DNA of 64,000 nt from an uncultured Duncaniella sp. (GTDB lineage Bacteria; Bacteroidota; Bacteroidia; Bacteroidales; Muribaculaceae), in contig CAJTJG010000007.1 in assembly GCA_910576785.1 (NCBI GenBank), forward strand, positions 1-64,000. The letters are read 5' to 3'. The notes beneath the pieces are model-generated. The model was given only the letters and a program-made list of their open reading frames with translations, did not search any database and had not been told where the DNA came from. Numbering within the stretch: position 1 is the first letter of the stretch; the number at the start of each line of letters is the position of its first letter. Shown one piece after another: positions 53,126-61,747 of this stretch. A program made the position numbers and the translations under genes.

Positions 53126-54880
53126 TCAATTGCCGGAGGAATTCTGTCCGATTTTGGCGACTTCGATCTCGAGTGTGTTGCGGTCGCCCTTGGCCTTGTT
53201 TCTGACCTTGGTCCTGTAATTATATATGGTGGTGAGCGAGTAGCGGAGGAATTTGGCTATCTTGTCGCTGTCGGTGATGCCGAGACGGATCAGTGCGAAA
53301 ATTCTGAGTTCGGTGTTGAGCGCACCCTGTTTTTTAGGTATGATCGCCTCCTCGGGAAGCAGGAGATTGTTGAAGTCCTCCACAAAGGAGGGGAACAGAT
53401 TCAGGAATGTCCGGTCGAACTGGGCATAGAATGACTTCAGTTCGTCATCGATTATCTTGGTCGATTTGATGAATTGCTGCAGTTCGGATGTCTTTCCGGA
53501 GTTGACGAGTTTGCCGATCGATTTCCGATATGCATCGAGCATCTCGATGTATTCGAGCGAGCGGTCCATGTATTGACATATGTATACTTCTTTCAGCTCG
53601 GATATCTCGGCGATAGCCGTGTATGCTTCCTGAAGTTTGTTGTTGGAGTGGATGAGCTGACGGTTAAGCTCGTTGAGCTTCTCGTTTGACACGGTGAGCC
53701 GGGTATTGAGTTCGTTGAGCTTGTCGTTGGATTCGGTGAGGCGGCCGTTCACTTCATTCAGCATCGTATTGGCGGCCTCGACCCTCTTGCGGCTGTCGGC
53801 TATACGTATCATCTGCTTACGCATATAGAAGAGCATGCATATGAGTATGATGGAGAGGAGGGTGATGATGAGGGTGGTGCGTTCGAGGGTTTTCTTCTGA
53901 TTGCGTACGGTCTCGACATATATGCCGTTGATCATCGGATAGGAGTCGTTGAGCTCTACGATACGCTGACGGGCGTTGCATTTGACGGCATCGTCCACAG
54001 CGATGGTCAGAAACCTGTATGCGCGGTCAAGGTCGCCCTCCTGATATAGGAGCAGTGCAAGCTGCCGCAACGAGACGTATTCGCGTACGGCCGACTTCAT
54101 ATCCGATATGGCTGAGATCAGCAGCTGTCTTTTCTGGTTGGGGGTGTCATTGAGGTTGGCGTATGACTCGGAGAGTGTCCATGCGCAGATGGCCTTGTCG
54201 TGTTCAGAGAGGTTGTTGTTGCTGATGAAGTGTTCCAGCAGGTCGATGGCCTCTTCGGGCCGTTTATGTACGTTGAGCTGATCGGCTTTGATGAGTATGT
54301 GGAACAGTGACCCGGGATCGTTCACTGACAGGAGAGAGTCGCGGTAAAGATCGGTAAGCCTGTCGTAATACTCTTTTTCGGGTTTGAAGGCGGCATAGGA
54401 GGCGAGGTTGCCGTAGACGGTGCGTTTGGTGTGGAAGAAATACGGGTGAAGGTAGCCGGGGAGTCCGGACGAACGGATGGTATCGATCAGAGCCAACGTC
54501 TCATGATACATCCCGATGGCACTGAGGATATTGGCTTTGTTTAGCAGCGCGTTGGCGATCAGATTCTTATCGCCGATCTTTTTGGCCAGTAGTTCCTGCC
54601 GCTGGCTCATGGCATAGGCGGAGTCGGCGTTGAAGGAGTGGTATTCTCCGTACAATGTACCCAGGATGTCAAACCGTTCGCGGTCAGTGCGGGCATGTGA
54701 GAGATTGTCGTGGAGCTCGGAGAGGCGCGATGTCTTTTTCTCCAGATATGTATCACGATTGGATATGACGCTGTCCAACTGAGCCAGTAGTGAATCAGTC
54801 GAATATCGTTCTGCAGCGGAAATGCCCGTCAGGCAGATAAAACATGGTATCAGTAGCAGAAACAGCCGTAGTAGCATCAT
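53126..54880 (-). CDS. SusR-like membrane transcriptional regulator (DUF6377, TPR)
   Basis: A 584-residue protein from ATG 54880. A signal peptide (LFLLLIPCFICLTGISA) is followed by periplasmic TPR-like helices (residues 20-310) and one membrane segment (LIITLLSIILICMLFYM, about 325-341). A coiled coil built of near-exact 14-residue repeats (LNELNTRLTVSNEK and variants) follows, and then a C-terminal helix-turn-helix (IRLGITDSDKIAKFLRYSLT, TIYNYRTKVRNKAKG). This layout matches DUF6377 regulators beside Bacteroides glycan loci. It probably senses an oligosaccharide in the periplasm and activates the susC-like promoter directly from the membrane. Confidence 0.85.
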   Translation of the reverse strand: MMLLRLFLLLIPCFICLTGISAAERYSTDSLLAQLDSVISNRDTYLEKKTSRLSELHDNLSHARTDRERFDILGTLYGEYHSFNADSAYAMSQRQELLAKKIGDKNLIANALLNKANILSAIGMYHETLALIDTIRSSGLPGYLHPYFFHTKRTVYGNLASYAAFKPEKEYYDRLTDLYRDSLLSVNDPGSLFHILIKADQLNVHKRPEEAIDLLEHFISNNNLSEHDKAICAWTLSESYANLNDTPNQKRQLLISAISDMKSAVREYVSLRQLALLLYQEGDLDRAYRFLTIAVDDAVKCNARQRIVELNDSYPMINGIYVETVRNQKKTLERTTLIITLLSIILICMLFYMRKQMIRIADSRKRVEAANTMLNEVNGRLTESNDKLNELNTRLTVSNEKLNELNRQLIHSNNKLQEAYTAIAEISELKEVYICQYMDRSLEYIEMLDAYRKSIGKLVNSGKTSELQQFIKSTKIIDDELKSFYAQFDRTFLNLFPSFVEDFNNLLLPEEAIIPKKQGALNTELRIFALIRLGITDSDKIAKFLRYSLTTIYNYRTKVRNKAKGDRNTLEIEVAKIGQNSSGN

Positions 54881-54888
54881 ATCAGGTA

Positions 54889-54896
54889 CAAAGATA
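54889..54896 (-). promoter_or_regulatory. -7 element almost touching the DUF6377 start codon
   Basis: Minus strand TATCTTTG ends only 8 bp before ATG 54880, so the transcript would be leaderless or nearly so. No good -33 element was found. Confidence 0.5.
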
Positions 54897-55000
54897 AGCA
54901 AATTCTATGATATGGCATACGTGCTGCAGAGTATTTCTTGATGTGGCGGACGCGGAGCTGCGAGGTGCGGTTGGCCACCTGTGCGAACCCTCCCCCCGTC

Positions 55001-56347
55001 TCAGTGCTTGCGGGCCCATGCATACGCCAGTGCTATCACCGCCAACGTGAGGACTTCGGAGAGGGGCAGGGCGAGCCATAGTCCGGGCACTCCGAACAGT
55101 CCGGGCAGGAGTATGAAGCCCGGTATCATGAATATAATGCCGCGCAGCATCATATAGATGATCGATCTGGTGGCACGTTCGCAGCTCTGATAGTAGCCTA
55201 TGAAGGTGATGTTGAGCGCGAAGGGGAGTGCGCATAGTCCGAGCAACGGCAAGCCGGAGGCGGCTATGTGGAAGGCCGGTTCGGCGGAGTCGAGGAATAT
55301 GGCTGCCAGAAGTCCGGATCCGGTCCACATGCCGAGGGAGATCAGTGCGCCACACGCCACGGCTGTGAGAAGGGCTATCTTCAATGCCTCGAGCACACGG
55401 CCCGGCTGCATGGCACCGTAGTTGTAGCTGATGATGGGCTGCGAGGACTGTGCCACGGCGTTGCTTACCGAGAATATGAGCGGGAAAAGATAGCATCCCA
55501 CACTGAATGCCGCTACGCCCGCCTCGCCCAGATAGGAGAGGAACATGTAGTTGCCGGTGACCATCATCACTCCGATGGCAAGCTCGGCTATGAATGTGGC
55601 CAGACCGATCTTGGCCATGTAGCCGACGTTGCGGAGGGATAGACGGAGCGATTCGATGGACAGGTGCAGGCGGTAGAATTTCAGCTTGTCGGAGAAGAAC
55701 AGGAAGTAGGCCACCACCATGGCTCCTGCCACGATACATGATATGGAGGTGGCCATTGAGGCTCCTTTTATACCCAGACCGAGGGGGAAGACCATGTACC
55801 AGTCAAGAAATATGTTGAGCACTGCGCCTACTATCTGCACGGACATGGCATAACGCGGCGATCCGTCCAGACGGATCAGCATCATGCCGGCGCATTGCAG
55901 ATAGAAGAACACCAGGCCTGGAAGGAGCCACAGGAGATAGTCGGTGGCAAGCGGCTCGAGCACCGGACTGCATCCGAGCAGATAAAGCAGCGGGCGGGTG
56001 AAAAGCAGTGAGCCTATGATGACGAGGCCGAATATGACGGCGCCGGCTATGTAGGCCTGCGTCATGATGATTCTCGCGGCTGTCACATTTCCTTCGGCAA
56101 GACGTATGCCTCCGATCACTGAGGCTCCGATGCCGAACATCAGTCCTAAGCCGGCGCATATCAGAAACAGTGGTGCGACGATGTTGATGGCTGCAAGGGC
56201 GTTGCTGCCCACTCCGTGGCCTACAAACATGCCGTCGCAGATATTGAGCGCGGAGTTGAAAGCCATTCCTATCAGTGTGGGGAAGAATATCGAGCGGAAG
56301 AGTTTTCCGATATTTTCGTTTACAAAGTCAAGTCTGTCTTTTTCCAT
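55001..56347 (-). CDS. MATE-family efflux transporter
   Basis: A 448-residue polytopic inner-membrane protein with about 12 membrane segments, from ATG 56347. Family signs include FFPTLIGMAFNSALNICDGMFVGH at the N-terminus, VGSNALAAINIV and SQPIISYNYGA in the second half. It exports drugs or metabolites using a sodium or proton gradient. The upstream 46-bp repeat (56393-56438) contains the TATCTTTG -7 element likely to drive it. It lies downstream of the TolC-HlyD-MFS genes and was probably next to the MFS gene before the DUF6268 segment arrived. Confidence 0.9.
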   Translation of the reverse strand: MEKDRLDFVNENIGKLFRSIFFPTLIGMAFNSALNICDGMFVGHGVGSNALAAINIVAPLFLICAGLGLMFGIGASVIGGIRLAEGNVTAARIIMTQAYIAGAVIFGLVIIGSLLFTRPLLYLLGCSPVLEPLATDYLLWLLPGLVFFYLQCAGMMLIRLDGSPRYAMSVQIVGAVLNIFLDWYMVFPLGLGIKGASMATSISCIVAGAMVVAYFLFFSDKLKFYRLHLSIESLRLSLRNVGYMAKIGLATFIAELAIGVMMVTGNYMFLSYLGEAGVAAFSVGCYLFPLIFSVSNAVAQSSQPIISYNYGAMQPGRVLEALKIALLTAVACGALISLGMWTGSGLLAAIFLDSAEPAFHIAASGLPLLGLCALPFALNITFIGYYQSCERATRSIIYMMLRGIIFMIPGFILLPGLFGVPGLWLALPLSEVLTLAVIALAYAWARKH

Positions 56348-56368
56348 ATACCTTTTGATAGATATGAT

Positions 56369-56438
56369 TATGACTATCTTTTTACCGAGGTGCAAAGATA
56401 GTCATAGTATTTGGATTACGGACCATGTGGGATCAAAC
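56369..56438. repeat. copy 1 of a duplicated promoter/gene-end block
   Basis: Bases 56393-56438 are identical over 46 bp to 57769-57814. TATGACTATCTTT (56369-56381) and AAAGATAGTCATA (56394-56406) form a perfect 13-bp inverted repeat around 12 bases. The minus strand of the right arm contains TATCTTTG, a -7 element for the MATE gene. The copy ends exactly in what is, in copy 2, the last codon and stop of the MFS gene. The 150 bp from 56439 to the MITE hold only a 47-codon frame (56425-56568) with no recognisable product. Confidence 0.85.
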
Positions 56439-56588
56439 ATCAGTAAATTTGCTGCCTGCGATTCTTGATTGTGAGAGCGGGCAAAAACCATACGATCTGA
56501 CAAAACGAGAATACACGGATGTTGGAGGCACCGAAGTCCAAATCAAGCCGGCCCCGAAGGACGTTTGAAATAAATAACGAACCCTTTA

Positions 56589-56750
56589 GAGGGTGTTTAA
56601 AAACAAATGTTAAAACCAGAGTCCAATCTCATTAGATGTATTCCGTCTTGAAACTCGGTCACATAGCTACAGCCATGCTCCCTCTGACTATGAATAATTT
56701 ACCTCAAAAATCCATTCACTCTGGCTTAACATTTGTTATTAAACACCCTC
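56589..56750. mobile_element. 162-bp MITE-like element
   Basis: The ends GAGGGTGTTT and AAACACCCTC start terminal inverted repeats of about 33 bp: the left end reads on through AAAAACAAATGTTAA and ACCAGAGT, and the right end, reverse-complemented, differs at only two or three positions. TTA at 56586-56588 and 56751-56753 looks like a 3-bp target duplication. No transposase is encoded, so it would be moved in trans by an IS with matching ends. A 36-bp stem-loop of other origin is an alternative. Confidence 0.7.
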
Positions 56751-56766
56751 TTAATTCGACATGGTT

Positions 56767-57663
56767 CTATAAAGCATAATTAAAGGCTACTTGTATAAAT
56801 GGACGTGTCGGCATTGGAATGTCGAAATATCTTTTTGTCCCTGATACACCTGTTACACGACTTGACATTTTAAGTATTACACCACCCTGTATTTCTCCAT
56901 AAAAGTTTGTCGCAAGTCGACGTTTATACTTTATGCCAGGACGAAAATTAGTGTTCGTATATCTACATCTATTGGGTAAATCAATTTGGTTCGGCTTAAA
57001 GTAAAATGACCTTACATCGATGTCTCCCCCAATAGTTATTAAGTCTGATTTAGTGGGGGTATAATCTAAACCAAACATACCTCCATATAAATTTAACGCA
57101 ATACGATCGTTGAAACGATGGCGATACATAAATACGATAAATGCAGGGATTTTAGTAGTGGAATTAATCAATACAAGTGGACCTATACCAAATTGAGTGT
57201 TTTGATTGGCCCGCAACATAAACAGACCCATTGCGATACCAGACACGCGCTGAAAATGCTTGTTTCCCCAATCGGCTGACAATGTACCGAACGCCATAAA
57301 AGGGAGGCCCCAGATTCGACTGCGGAATGATGCGGAAACACCTAATTGGCCATAGAGATGGGTTTTATTCATACCTATTTGGTCGGGATCATATCCGATT
57401 GGGAGATCGTCTGTAGAAAACTCCGCTTGAAGCGAGTTGTAATTTGCGTTTGCCGTAAGCGTGAATTTTTGATTTTTGAAGAACTCATAAGACAAACGTG
57501 CGTTAAAGTGGTCGGAAATTGATGCGTCCGTGTAGTCATAGGACACTCGAATGTTTGTTCTCACCATGCCATAATTGTCTGTAGGGACATCTTCTGACTC
57601 TTGTGCCGTGCAATGAAAACCCGACATAATTACAATCATGAGAATTGGGAGTATGTATCGCAT
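56767..57663 (-). CDS. DUF6268-type outer-membrane beta-barrel protein
   Basis: A 298-residue exported protein (ILPILMIVIMSGFHCTAQ signal). The mature part is a series of amphipathic strands (NIRVSYDYTDASI, FNARLSYEFFKNQKFTLTANANY, FIVFMYRHRFNDRIALNLYGGMFGL) and ends with an aromatic/hydrophobic strand (FIQVAFNYAL), as in DUF6268 barrels. Role unknown. Its A/T-rich composition contrasts sharply with the flanking efflux genes. It lies between two 46-bp direct repeats and beside a MITE-like element, so it looks like a late insertion into the efflux cluster. The right repeat would supply its promoter. Confidence 0.75.
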   Translation of the reverse strand: MRYILPILMIVIMSGFHCTAQESEDVPTDNYGMVRTNIRVSYDYTDASISDHFNARLSYEFFKNQKFTLTANANYNSLQAEFSTDDLPIGYDPDQIGMNKTHLYGQLGVSASFRSRIWGLPFMAFGTLSADWGNKHFQRVSGIAMGLFMLRANQNTQFGIGPLVLINSTTKIPAFIVFMYRHRFNDRIALNLYGGMFGLDYTPTKSDLITIGGDIDVRSFYFKPNQIDLPNRCRYTNTNFRPGIKYKRRLATNFYGEIQGGVILKMSSRVTGVSGTKRYFDIPMPTRPFIQVAFNYAL

Positions 57664-57743
57664 ATTTATAAATTATCATTATTACCATATCACGTAATTA
57701 TGTGCTAATTAATGATTAGGTTTATATGGAAAAAAGTGAGCCG

Positions 57744-57814
57744 ACTATGACTATCTTTGTTGACGGGACAAAGATAGTCATAGTATTTGGATTACGGACC
57801 ATGTGGGATCAAAC
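57744..57814. repeat. copy 2 of a duplicated promoter/gene-end block
   Basis: Bases 57769-57814 repeat 56393-56438 exactly. ACTATGACTATCTTTG (57744-57759) and CAAAGATAGTCATAGT (57769-57784) form a perfect 16-bp inverted repeat around 9 bases. Each arm contains a TATCTTTG -7 element, the two facing each other; the minus-strand one can drive the DUF6268 gene 105 bp away. The last six bases overlap the final codon and stop of the MFS gene. Confidence 0.85.
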
Positions 57815-59404
57815 TTGTGTGCTGAGGGTCTCCCGGCGGAATATCTTACGTATGGTTCTCCATTTTGGAAATATGGCTGATGGGCGGATGGGGCTGTAGC
57901 TTACGAGGATGACCGTCAGTGACAGCAGTGCCACGATGAGGAGCCATCCGTAGATCTCCTTCATGGATATGATGAGGGCATGCCGCTGGACGGTTCCGTA
58001 TAAACTGTCAAGCGGAGTGTGGGTGATGGCGGCATTGAAGCCGGTGAACCGGGCGCTGATGAGAGAGGCGTTTTCGGCCATGGTGTGGCGCAGGAACTCT
58101 CCTATCAGGGCCGGACCTAATGTGGCACCCATCACCGCACCCGTGAATCCATTTACTGTCAGCGCCTGCGGGAATACAAAGAAGTGCAGTCCGCTCTGGA
58201 CTATGGAGGTGAGAAATACGATGGATATTATCACGGAGGCAAAACCGCGGATGAAGAGGGGTATGAACAGCATCTCCTTCTCCACACCGTAGTCGATCAT
58301 GAAGTAGAACCATCCCAGATACAGTGCTGCAAAGGCGAAGCCGATGGCTGTCATGGTCTTGTACCTCCATTTGCGCGATGCGAATGTAAGGTATGTGAAG
58401 ATACATCCTGCCACGATGCCGGCGAATACGTACCAGTTGAGGTCTATCAGGTTTGTCTCGTCAAAACCGAGTATGGTCGCGGCATAGCTGTGCTCAAACA
58501 CATGCTCAGTGGCCATCAGAGTGAAGAAAACGAGATAGATCAGGGTGGCGCGTAGCACATTGCGGTTTGTCAGGGCCTGAAACGATATGTAGGGGTGGTG
58601 GAGGAACGAGGCCCGCCATAGGTTTATGGCAAGACACACCAGTCCCAGTATGGTCGCGTATGTGATCTCGCCGGCATCCCACCAGTCATAGTAATTGCCG
58701 TATACACATATGAATGTAAAGCATAGCATGAAGACACTCCATAGGGCGGCTCCTATCCAGTCTATTCCCAGCAGCGGGATCTGCATGGGGCCTTTGACGG
58801 GTCTGACAAGTATCATCACCATGACCATCATCACTGCGAGCAGTCCGCTCATGATCCAGTGCATGTATTCCCATTGGGAGAGAAAAGCGGTGTAGATCGT
58901 AGCTATGCCGCTCAGCTGGATCACTCCGTCGACCACGAGATAGACGTAGCAGAAGAATATGGCCATGTCGCGGACGGGTGTCAGCCATAGCTGTATGGTG
59001 GAGTTGCATACGAATGTGGCCCACATGCGGAACCATCCGGCAACGAAACATGTGGCAACAAGCAGTGGCACATCGGTGGTGTTAGCGCAAATGAAATTGG
59101 CGGCTATCAGTACCGCCCCGCATATGAGGAGACCGACGCGGTTGGAAAACCGGAACTTCAGTCGGAACATCACGGCGAAGTTTATGGACATGCCAATGAG
59201 CGATGCGTAGCCTGCCATGAGTATATCCTCCTGCATCAATGCTGTGGTACCGACCATGTCGGTGGCGGCGGCGAGATATATGCCTCCCGAGAATTGCACT
59301 ATCAGCACGAAGAGTATGAACAGCCACGGTTTAAGCCGACGCGGTATGTAGGCCGGGACGTCGGGGATATCAAATGGGCCTTGTGGCCCGTGCCAATCTC
59401 CCAT
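57809..59404 (-). CDS. EmrB/QacA-type MFS multidrug transporter
   Basis: A 531-residue inner-membrane protein with about 14 hydrophobic segments, the number expected for the DHA2 drug:proton antiporter family. The N-terminus (GDWHGPQGPFDIPDVPAYIPRR) is hydrophilic, and FPQALTVNGFTGAVMGATLGPAL lies in the second half. It would pump substrates into the EmrA-like/TolC-like conduit encoded just upstream. The gene begins 1 bp after the HlyD-family stop. Its last codon and stop lie in the duplicated 46-bp block. Substrate unknown. Confidence 0.88.
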   Translation of the reverse strand: MGDWHGPQGPFDIPDVPAYIPRRLKPWLFILFVLIVQFSGGIYLAAATDMVGTTALMQEDILMAGYASLIGMSINFAVMFRLKFRFSNRVGLLICGAVLIAANFICANTTDVPLLVATCFVAGWFRMWATFVCNSTIQLWLTPVRDMAIFFCYVYLVVDGVIQLSGIATIYTAFLSQWEYMHWIMSGLLAVMMVMVMILVRPVKGPMQIPLLGIDWIGAALWSVFMLCFTFICVYGNYYDWWDAGEITYATILGLVCLAINLWRASFLHHPYISFQALTNRNVLRATLIYLVFFTLMATEHVFEHSYAATILGFDETNLIDLNWYVFAGIVAGCIFTYLTFASRKWRYKTMTAIGFAFAALYLGWFYFMIDYGVEKEMLFIPLFIRGFASVIISIVFLTSIVQSGLHFFVFPQALTVNGFTGAVMGATLGPALIGEFLRHTMAENASLISARFTGFNAAITHTPLDSLYGTVQRHALIISMKEIYGWLLIVALLSLTVILVSYSPIRPSAIFPKWRTIRKIFRRETLSTQV

Positions 59405-59405
59405 A

Positions 59406-60431
59406 TCAGTATCTCACCTCGCATTCCACATTCATTCCGGCACGGAGCAGATCCATGCCGGCGCTGTCGGTAAGTTCTATTCTCACGGGTATGCGCTGGC
59501 GTACCTTGACGAAGTTTCCGGCCGAGTTGTCCTGCGGGAGCAAGGAAAGAGCCGCGCCTGTCGCAGTGGACATGGATACGACCCTGCCGGTGAAGGTTTT
59601 GCCCGGAATGGCATCGACCTTTATACCGACTTCGCTGCCTATGTGGATGTGTTGCAGCTGTGTTTCCTTGTAATTGGCGGTGATCCATACATCGGAGGTG
59701 TCGACTACGTCCAGGAGAGTCTGTCCGGGCTGGACAAGCTGTCCCACCTGTATCTCCTTGCGCGAGGTGTATCCGTCGCACGGTGCGGTGATGACGGTGT
59801 ATGACAGATTGAGTTCGGCAGTCTTGAGGAGCGCTCCGGCCAGCTCGATACCGGCGTCATTCTGAGCGATGCGCTGGCGGGTCTCGGCGGCTACGGATGA
59901 GGTGGCTGAGCGCTGGCGTGCCAACATCTCATAGCGGGCTTTCTTGGCTTTGAAGTCGGTCTCGACACCGTCATATTGCTGACGCGTCACTGCATCCTTG
60001 GCGAGCAGCCGGCTGTAGCGCTCGAGATCGACCGCCGCGTTGTCCATGAGGATTTTGGCCTCAGCTATAGAGGCTTCGGTCACGGCTACGTTTGCAGCGG
60101 CTACGCCTACGCTGCGGTCGGCTACGGAGCGTCCGGCCAGAGCGTTCTGATAGTCGGCACGGGCCTGGGCCACACGCAGGCGCATGTCGGCATCGTCAAT
60201 TATGACGAGGGTGTCGCCCTTCTTCACCGGCTCGTATTCACGGAACCTTATTTCCTTTATATATCCCTGCACACGGCTGTTGACGGGCACGATCTGACGT
60301 CCCACCTGGGCATTGTCGGTGAATTCGACATTGCCGAAATGGATGAACTTGGAAGCCACCCAGCATCCGGCGGCGACGATCACTGCGAGGGTGATTATGT
60401 AGGAGAGTATCTTTTTGGTACGGTGTTTCAT
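59406..60431 (-). CDS. HlyD/EmrA-family membrane fusion protein
   Basis: A 341-residue periplasmic adaptor with one N-terminal membrane segment (ILSYIITLAVIVAAGCWVAS). A split biotinyl-lipoyl-like domain (IVPVNSRVQGYIKEIRF; VITAPCDGYTSRKEIQVGQ) flanks a helical hairpin (residues about 85-205), and a beta-barrel domain follows. It links the MFS pump to the TolC-like channel. Its start overlaps the tolC-like stop by 4 bp and its stop lies 1 bp from the MFS start, so the three are one operon. Confidence 0.92.
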   Translation of the reverse strand: MKHRTKKILSYIITLAVIVAAGCWVASKFIHFGNVEFTDNAQVGRQIVPVNSRVQGYIKEIRFREYEPVKKGDTLVIIDDADMRLRVAQARADYQNALAGRSVADRSVGVAAANVAVTEASIAEAKILMDNAAVDLERYSRLLAKDAVTRQQYDGVETDFKAKKARYEMLARQRSATSSVAAETRQRIAQNDAGIELAGALLKTAELNLSYTVITAPCDGYTSRKEIQVGQLVQPGQTLLDVVDTSDVWITANYKETQLQHIHIGSEVGIKVDAIPGKTFTGRVVSMSTATGAALSLLPQDNSAGNFVKVRQRIPVRIELTDSAGMDLLRAGMNVECEVRY

Positions 60432-61747
60432 ATTTTTCCGGAGGTGAACAGAAGTTTGTAATAATAGTAGATGATGTTGATACGGGCATTTACGAGCCGT
60501 TGCTCCGCATCAAGTTTTGAATTTGCGGCGTCAAGCATGTCGGTGATGAGAGCCATGTCGGCAGAGTAGCGTGTGGATACGGTGGAATAGTTTCTGTCGG
60601 CGAGTTCCACACTTTTGAGCTGGGTGTTGAGTTCCTCGTAAGCCTCGAGATAGCGGATGTAGTCCGTCCTCACGGCGAGCTCGGTGTTCTGGCATGCCGC
60701 GGCAAGCTCGTCAGTGGCGTGGATTGTGGCCGCACGGTTGCGAGATATGGATTTGTTGGTTTTGAAGAGTGAGGATATGTTGTATGATAGTCCTACACCG
60801 ACATACCAGTAGCTCAGATTCCTGTTTATAGGGGGTACTTCCACCAATATAGGCCCGTCGATGCTCCATCCTGCCTGCAGGCCGATAGAGGGGAGACGTT
60901 CGGCCCGTGTGAGCTCTTCGGCCTTGCGCGATATGTCGACCTTTGACCGGGCAAGCATTATGACAGGGGAATTCGCTGATGCCTCTGATTGCCATGATGA
61001 TTCGCCCATGGAGGGGAGAGATCGGCGGAGGATGGTGGTGTCCGGGTGTATCACGGTTCCGTCAGGGAGGCCGGCTATGCTTACGAGATTGGTGTTGAGG
61101 ATGTCGATGGTGTTGTCGATCTTCACCAGCTGCAATTCCAGATTGGATACGAGCAGCTCGTAGCGGGTGATGTCATTCTGAAGCGCCACTCCCTGCTCAT
61201 ATCTGGCTTGCATCTCATCAAGCACTTTTCTTGCCTGTGAGATGTTTTGGCTTACCACACCGCGTAGGTTGGTGTATTTGTAGATGTCGAGGTAGAAGCC
61301 TGTGATGCGGAATCGGATATTGTCGCGCTGCAGTTCGGTGGCATAGCGCGAGGCTGTGAGTTTCAGCTCGGCGAGTTGTATGCCTGAGGTTATGGCACCG
61401 CCGGTATAGAGTGGCTGGTTCACGCTCAGTGATAAGGCGTTGCCGTAGTGTGGTATCGGCGCTTTCTGATAATCGGAGAAGTCCCTTCGGGTGGTGAAGC
61501 CGTCGCCGATGTAGCTGAATGAGAGTGATGCGTTGATGTCGGGGAGCCGGCCGGCGCGGGCTACATTGACCTCATGTCCTGCTTCGGCCTCCGTGGAAAA
61601 TGAGGGGCGCAGCTGGAGACTGTTTCTTTCGGCGGTCTCGAACAGCTGTTCGAGGGTCGTCACTGATGTATCCTGGCCGAAGGCACACACCCCTATGCCC
61701 GACAGGGTTGCGGCGAGCAATCCTGTGAGCAATCGTTGATTGTTCAT
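60428..61747 (-). CDS. TolC-family outer-membrane efflux protein
   Basis: A 439-residue exported protein (signal ending VCAFGQD) with the duplicated TolC helix/strand layout: TLEQLFETAERNSLQLR at the start, VNQPLYTGGAI for the first barrel strands and YWYVGVGLSYNISSLF for the second, each followed by long coiled helices. It forms the outer-membrane channel of the tripartite pump with the HlyD and MFS proteins downstream. The likely promoter at 61969-61976 implies a leader of about 200 bases. Confidence 0.92.
   Translation of the reverse strand: MNNQRLLTGLLAATLSGIGVCAFGQDTSVTTLEQLFETAERNSLQLRPSFSTEAEAGHEVNVARAGRLPDINASLSFSYIGDGFTTRRDFSDYQKAPIPHYGNALSLSVNQPLYTGGAITSGIQLAELKLTASRYATELQRDNIRFRITGFYLDIYKYTNLRGVVSQNISQARKVLDEMQARYEQGVALQNDITRYELLVSNLELQLVKIDNTIDILNTNLVSIAGLPDGTVIHPDTTILRRSLPSMGESSWQSEASANSPVIMLARSKVDISRKAEELTRAERLPSIGLQAGWSIDGPILVEVPPINRNLSYWYVGVGLSYNISSLFKTNKSISRNRAATIHATDELAAACQNTELAVRTDYIRYLEAYEELNTQLKSVELADRNYSTVSTRYSADMALITDMLDAANSKLDAEQRLVNARINIIYYYYKLLFTSGKI

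Noticed and set aside
56425..56568. 47-codon frame starting inside the 46-bp repeat (MWDQTSVNLL...)
   Set aside because: No family resemblance, no promoter in this direction that I trust, and the start codon lies in a duplicated block that elsewhere is antisense to a gene end.
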